This document shows positions 61,337 to 64,000 of a stretch of DNA of 64,000 nt, in pieces; within the stretch, counting starts at the first letter, position 1; every line of letters starts with the position of its first letter. The stretch comes from Variovorax paradoxus (lineage in GTDB: Bacteria > Pseudomonadota > Gammaproteobacteria > Burkholderiales > Burkholderiaceae_C), in the NCBI RefSeq assembly GCF_022009635.1, contig NZ_CP091716.1:7310501-7374500 (forward strand). Direction: 5' to 3'. Position numbers and translations under genes: made by a program. The notes below the pieces were generated by a model, which saw only the letters and a program-made list of their open reading frames with translations, searched no databases and was not told the DNA's origin.

Positions 61337-62683
61337 ATGACCGCCTTCGCAAGCAGCGCGACCGCCGGCGCCTCCAGCCCCGACGCCACCGCCGATCAGA
61401 ACACCCCCTACACCTTCGAGGAAAAGCGCAAGCGCATCTTCGCCATCTTCGCCGCCTCGTCCGGCAACCTGGTGGAGTGGTTCGACTTCTACGTCTACGC
61501 CTTCTGCGCCATCTATTTCGCGCCGGCGTTCTTCCCCAAGTCCGACCCGACCGTGCAGCTGCTGAACACGGCCGGCGTGTTCGCCGCCGGCTTCCTGATG
61601 CGCCCGATCGGCGGCTGGCTGTTCGGCCGGCTGGCCGACCGCAAGGGCCGCAAGACTTCGATGGTGACCTCGGTGGTCATGATGTGCGTGGGCTCGCTGG
61701 TGATCGCCTGCCTGCCGACCTACGCGCAGATCGGCGCCGCGGCCCCCGCGCTGCTGCTGCTCGCGCGGCTGCTGCAGGGCCTGTCGGTCGGCGGCGAGTA
61801 CGGAACCACCGCCACCTACATGAGCGAAGTGGCGATGCGCGGACAGCGCGGCTTCTTCTCGTCCTTCCAGTACGTCACGCTGATCGGCGGCCAGTTGCTG
61901 GCCGTGGTCGTGGTCGTGGTGCTGCAGCAGGTGCTGGACGAGGCCGAACTGCGCAGCTGGGGCTGGCGCATTCCCTTCGTGCTGGGCGCCGTGGCCGCCA
62001 TCGTGGCCCTGATGCTGCGCCGCACGCTGACCGAGACCGCCAGCACCAAGACCCGCGCCGCCAAGGGCGCCGGCAGCGTGGCCGAACTGTTCAAGCACCA
62101 CAAGCGCGCTTTCTTCGTGGTGCTGGGCTACACGGCCGGCGGCTCGCTGATCTTCTACACCTTCACCACCTACATGCAGAAGTACCTGGTGAACTCGGCC
62201 GGCATGTCGATCAAGACCGCCAGCAACATCATGACGGCCTGCCTGTTCATCTACATGTGCATGCAGCCGCTGTTCGGCGCGCTGTCGGACCGCATCGGCC
62301 GCCGCAGCAACATGCTGCTGTTCGGCGCCCTGGGTGTGCTGATGACGGTGCCGGTGCTGACCAGCCTGCAGAACGTGAGCAGCCCGCTGATGGCCGGCGT
62401 GCTCATCACCCTGGCGCTGGCGGTGGTGAGCTTCTACACCTCGATCAGCGGCATCGTGAAGGCCGAGATGTTCCCGCCCGAAGTGCGCGCACTGGGCGTG
62501 GGCCTGTCGTACGCGGTGGGCAATGCCATCTTCGGCGGCAGCGCCGAATACGTCGCGCTGGGGCTGAAGTCGATCGGCCACGAGTCGTACTTCTACTGGT
62601 ACGTGACCGGCATGATGGCTCTGGCGTTCCTGGTGAGCCTGCTGCTGCCCAAGCAGGCGACCTACCTGCACAACGACAAGTAA
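61337..62683 (+). CDS. MHS-family MFS permease (2-oxoacid/carboxylate type)
   Basis: A 448-residue major-facilitator protein of the metabolite:H+ symporter group, like KgtP. Visible are [20 protein letters not shown], the loop [28 protein letters not shown] and [14 protein letters not shown]. It is divergent from the 2-oxoacid oxidoreductase operon across 279 bases (61058-61336); that gap holds no gene and I see only a modest inverted repeat near 61216-61233. Co-location suggests it imports the 2-oxoacid used by that enzyme. Confidence 0.92.
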   Translation: MTAFASSATAGASSPDATADQNTPYTFEEKRKRIFAIFAASSGNLVEWFDFYVYAFCAIYFAPAFFPKSDPTVQLLNTAGVFAAGFLMRPIGGWLFGRLADRKGRKTSMVTSVVMMCVGSLVIACLPTYAQIGAAAPALLLLARLLQGLSVGGEYGTTATYMSEVAMRGQRGFFSSFQYVTLIGGQLLAVVVVVVLQQVLDEAELRSWGWRIPFVLGAVAAIVALMLRRTLTETASTKTRAAKGAGSVAELFKHHKRAFFVVLGYTAGGSLIFYTFTTYMQKYLVNSAGMSIKTASNIMTACLFIYMCMQPLFGALSDRIGRRSNMLLFGALGVLMTVPVLTSLQNVSSPLMAGVLITLALAVVSFYTSISGIVKAEMFPPEVRALGVGLSYAVGNAIFGGSAEYVALGLKSIGHESYFYWYVTGMMALAFLVSLLLPKQATYLHNDK

Positions 62684-62714
62684 GCAAAGAGCCCGGCCAG
62701 GTGCCGAGCGCGGT

Positions 62715-63125
62715 TCAGAGCATCTCGAACGCGATGTCCTGCGCGCCTTCCCACAGCACCTTCTTGCCGAGCGCGCGCAACTGCTCCTTGCCTTCCACGA
62801 TGGTGAGGAAGTGGTTGCCCGCCAGCGGCCCCATCTTGCTGGCGAAGCTGCAGCTGCCGTAGGCCAGGATGATCTCGGTTTCGCTGTAGCCGCCGGGGTA
62901 GAACAGGATGTCGCCCGCCGACGGGTGGCAGGTGTGGTTCTCGAAGCCCACGCCCAGCTCGAAGTCGCCGAGCGGGATCCAGCAGCCCTCGCCGCTCCAT
63001 CGCACATGGATGATCTTCTGCGTGTAGGGCAGCAGCCTGGTGAAGGCCTCGACGGTTTGGGGTGCCTCGGGGTTCGTTTCCGCGACGAAGCGAAAGCCCG
63101 CGGCCTGGATGCCGATTCTTGCCAT
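62715..63125 (-). CDS. DUF3830-family protein
   Basis: A 136-residue protein of the DUF3830 (cyclophilin-like) type. Features are LLPYTQKIIHVRWSGEGCWI, FENHTCHPSAGDILFYPGG and YGSCSFASKMGPLAGNHFLT. Its function is unknown. It lies 33 bases downstream of an amino-acid-type ABC ATPase on the same strand, and genes of this family are often beside transporters. It converges with the MFS permease with a 31-base gap. Confidence 0.85.
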   Translation of the reverse strand: MARIGIQAAGFRFVAETNPEAPQTVEAFTRLLPYTQKIIHVRWSGEGCWIPLGDFELGVGFENHTCHPSAGDILFYPGGYSETEIILAYGSCSFASKMGPLAGNHFLTIVEGKEQLRALGKKVLWEGAQDIAFEML

Positions 63126-63158
63126 GGTGTCCGATCGAATAATAAAAAGTAGGGGGGG

Positions 63159-63941
63159 TCAGTGCAGCAACTGGCTCAGGAAGAGCCGGGTGCGTTCGTG
63201 TTTCGGGTTCCCGAAGAACTCCTGCGGCGGCGCCTGCTCGACGATGGCGCCCCGGTCCATGAAGATCACGCGGTTGGCGACCTGCCGCGCGAAGTTCATC
63301 TCGTGCGTCACCGACAGCATGGTCATGCCGTCGTCGGCGAGCGAGACCATGGTGTCCAGCACTTCCTTGACCATTTCGGGGTCCAGCGCCGAGGTCGGCT
63401 CGTCGAACAGCATGACCTTCGGGCCCATGCACAGCGCACGCGCAATGGCCACGCGCTGCTGCTGGCCGCCGGAGAGCTGCGACGGATATTTGTTGGCCTG
63501 CTCCGGAATGCGCACGCGCTCCAGGTACGACATGGCCACTTCCTTCGCCTCCTTGGGCGAATATTTCTTGCTCCACACCGGCGCCAGCGTGCAGTTCTCC
63601 AGGATGGTGAGGTGCGGGAACAGGTTGAAGTGCTGGAACACCATGCCCACGTCGCGCCGCACGGCGTCGATGCGCCGCATGTCGGCCGTGAGCTCGGCGC
63701 GGTTCACCACGATCTGCCCCTGCTGGTGCTCCTCGAGGCGGTTGATGCAACGCAGCAGCGTCGACTTGCCCGAGCCCGAAGGCCCGCAGATCACGATGCG
63801 TTCGCCGCGCTGCACTTCGAGGTCGATGTCGCGCAGCACCTGGAAGTCGCCGTACCACTTCTGCACGCCGACCATGCGGATGACGAGTTCGGCCCGGCCA
63901 TCGGCGTTCGATGCGGGTGTGTCCGGTTGCAAAGCGCTCAT
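63159..63941 (-). CDS. Polar amino acid-type ABC transporter ATP-binding protein
   Basis: A 260-residue ATPase of the GlnQ/HisP type. Walker A is GPSGSGKST (53-61), the Q-loop region [16 protein letters not shown], the signature [16 protein letters not shown] and Walker [13 protein letters not shown] are all present, with the His-loop [14 protein letters not shown]. It begins 9 bases after the stop of a gene that runs off the right edge, likely a permease. Confidence 0.95.
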   Translation of the reverse strand: MSALQPDTPASNADGRAELVIRMVGVQKWYGDFQVLRDIDLEVQRGERIVICGPSGSGKSTLLRCINRLEEHQQGQIVVNRAELTADMRRIDAVRRDVGMVFQHFNLFPHLTILENCTLAPVWSKKYSPKEAKEVAMSYLERVRIPEQANKYPSQLSGGQQQRVAIARALCMGPKVMLFDEPTSALDPEMVKEVLDTMVSLADDGMTMLSVTHEMNFARQVANRVIFMDRGAIVEQAPPQEFFGNPKHERTRLFLSQLLH

Positions 63942-63950
63942 GGCAATACC

Positions 63951-64000
63951 TCAGGCGGTGGTGGTTTGGATCTTCAGGCCGAGCTCGTCGACCAGTCGCT
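63951..64000 (-). CDS. C-terminal end of a gene upstream of the ABC ATPase, probably a permease
   Basis: On the minus strand the last 16 codons before a TGA at 63953-63951 read LVDELGLKIQTTTA and stop. The gene is open to the window edge, so it is partial. Its close placement before the ATPase suggests an ABC permease, but this short piece has no diagnostic feature. Confidence 0.4.
   Translation of the reverse strand, partial: RLVDELGLKIQTTTA

Overview
The window is about 67% GC, with dense genes, many 4-bp ATGA/GTGA stop-start overlaps, Bug-type and NitT/TauT-type binding proteins, and a fused 1180-aa indolepyruvate oxidoreductase. This points to a betaproteobacterium of the Comamonadaceae, most likely Variovorax; that placement is inferred from protein character, not from a marker gene. 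No rRNA, tRNA, CRISPR array, integrase or insertion sequence was seen. Layout, left to right. 1-3953: a type I secretion operon on the minus strand (HlyB-like ATPase, HlyD-like adaptor, and a lipoprotein that runs off the left edge). 4210-15633: an organosulfur region around a divergent promoter at about 11.02-11.13 kb. Leftward run a sulfonate-type binding protein, an FMN monooxygenase, a class II aldolase, two more binding proteins, an FAH-family hydrolase and an AraC regulator. Rightward run an SfnC/DszC-like flavoprotein, a fourth binding protein, a Gln-type thiol dioxygenase and a four-domain rhodanese, all with overlapping ends. No ABC ATPase or permease lies in this region. 15748-22243: housekeeping and small genes (lipoprotein, RhlE-type helicase, zinc metallopeptidase, dCTP deaminase, guanine deaminase, an atypical SDR with a divergent LysR regulator). 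22244-29720: a BMP-family binding protein with a hairpin leader, small unknown genes, an SDR with a GlxA-type regulator, an unknown lipoprotein/zinc-ribbon pair and an MFS exporter. 29760-35419: a secreted acylase whose ribosome-binding site lies in a hairpin, then an ExeM/NucH-type nuclease broken by a frameshift. 35629-43880: a LysR regulator divergent from the fused indolepyruvate:ferredoxin oxidoreductase, a HAD phosphatase, and a sensor kinase/response regulator pair. 43902-45661: a short patch of lower GC with small accessory genes, the last interrupted by an amber codon. 45712-51782: a GntR regulator with twin palindromic operators, divergent from an operon of an aspartase/fumarase-superfamily lyase, a DctA-like symporter, a Bug protein and class II fumarase. 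51799-56337: an EF-G paralogue, gluconate permease and kinase, and a CBS protein. 56383-61057: a three-gene 2-oxoacid oxidoreductase operon with a flavin/iron-sulfur subunit, divergent from an MHS-family 2-oxoacid-type permease at 61337-62683. 62715-64000: a DUF3830 protein and the end of an amino-acid-type ABC transporter. The most interesting parts are the organosulfur cluster with four binding proteins and no channel, the GntR-controlled lyase-transporter-fumarase operon with its clear operator pair, and several apparent RNA or gene-inactivation signals: the acylase RBS hairpin, the BMP leader hairpin, the nuclease frameshift and the amber-interrupted small gene.
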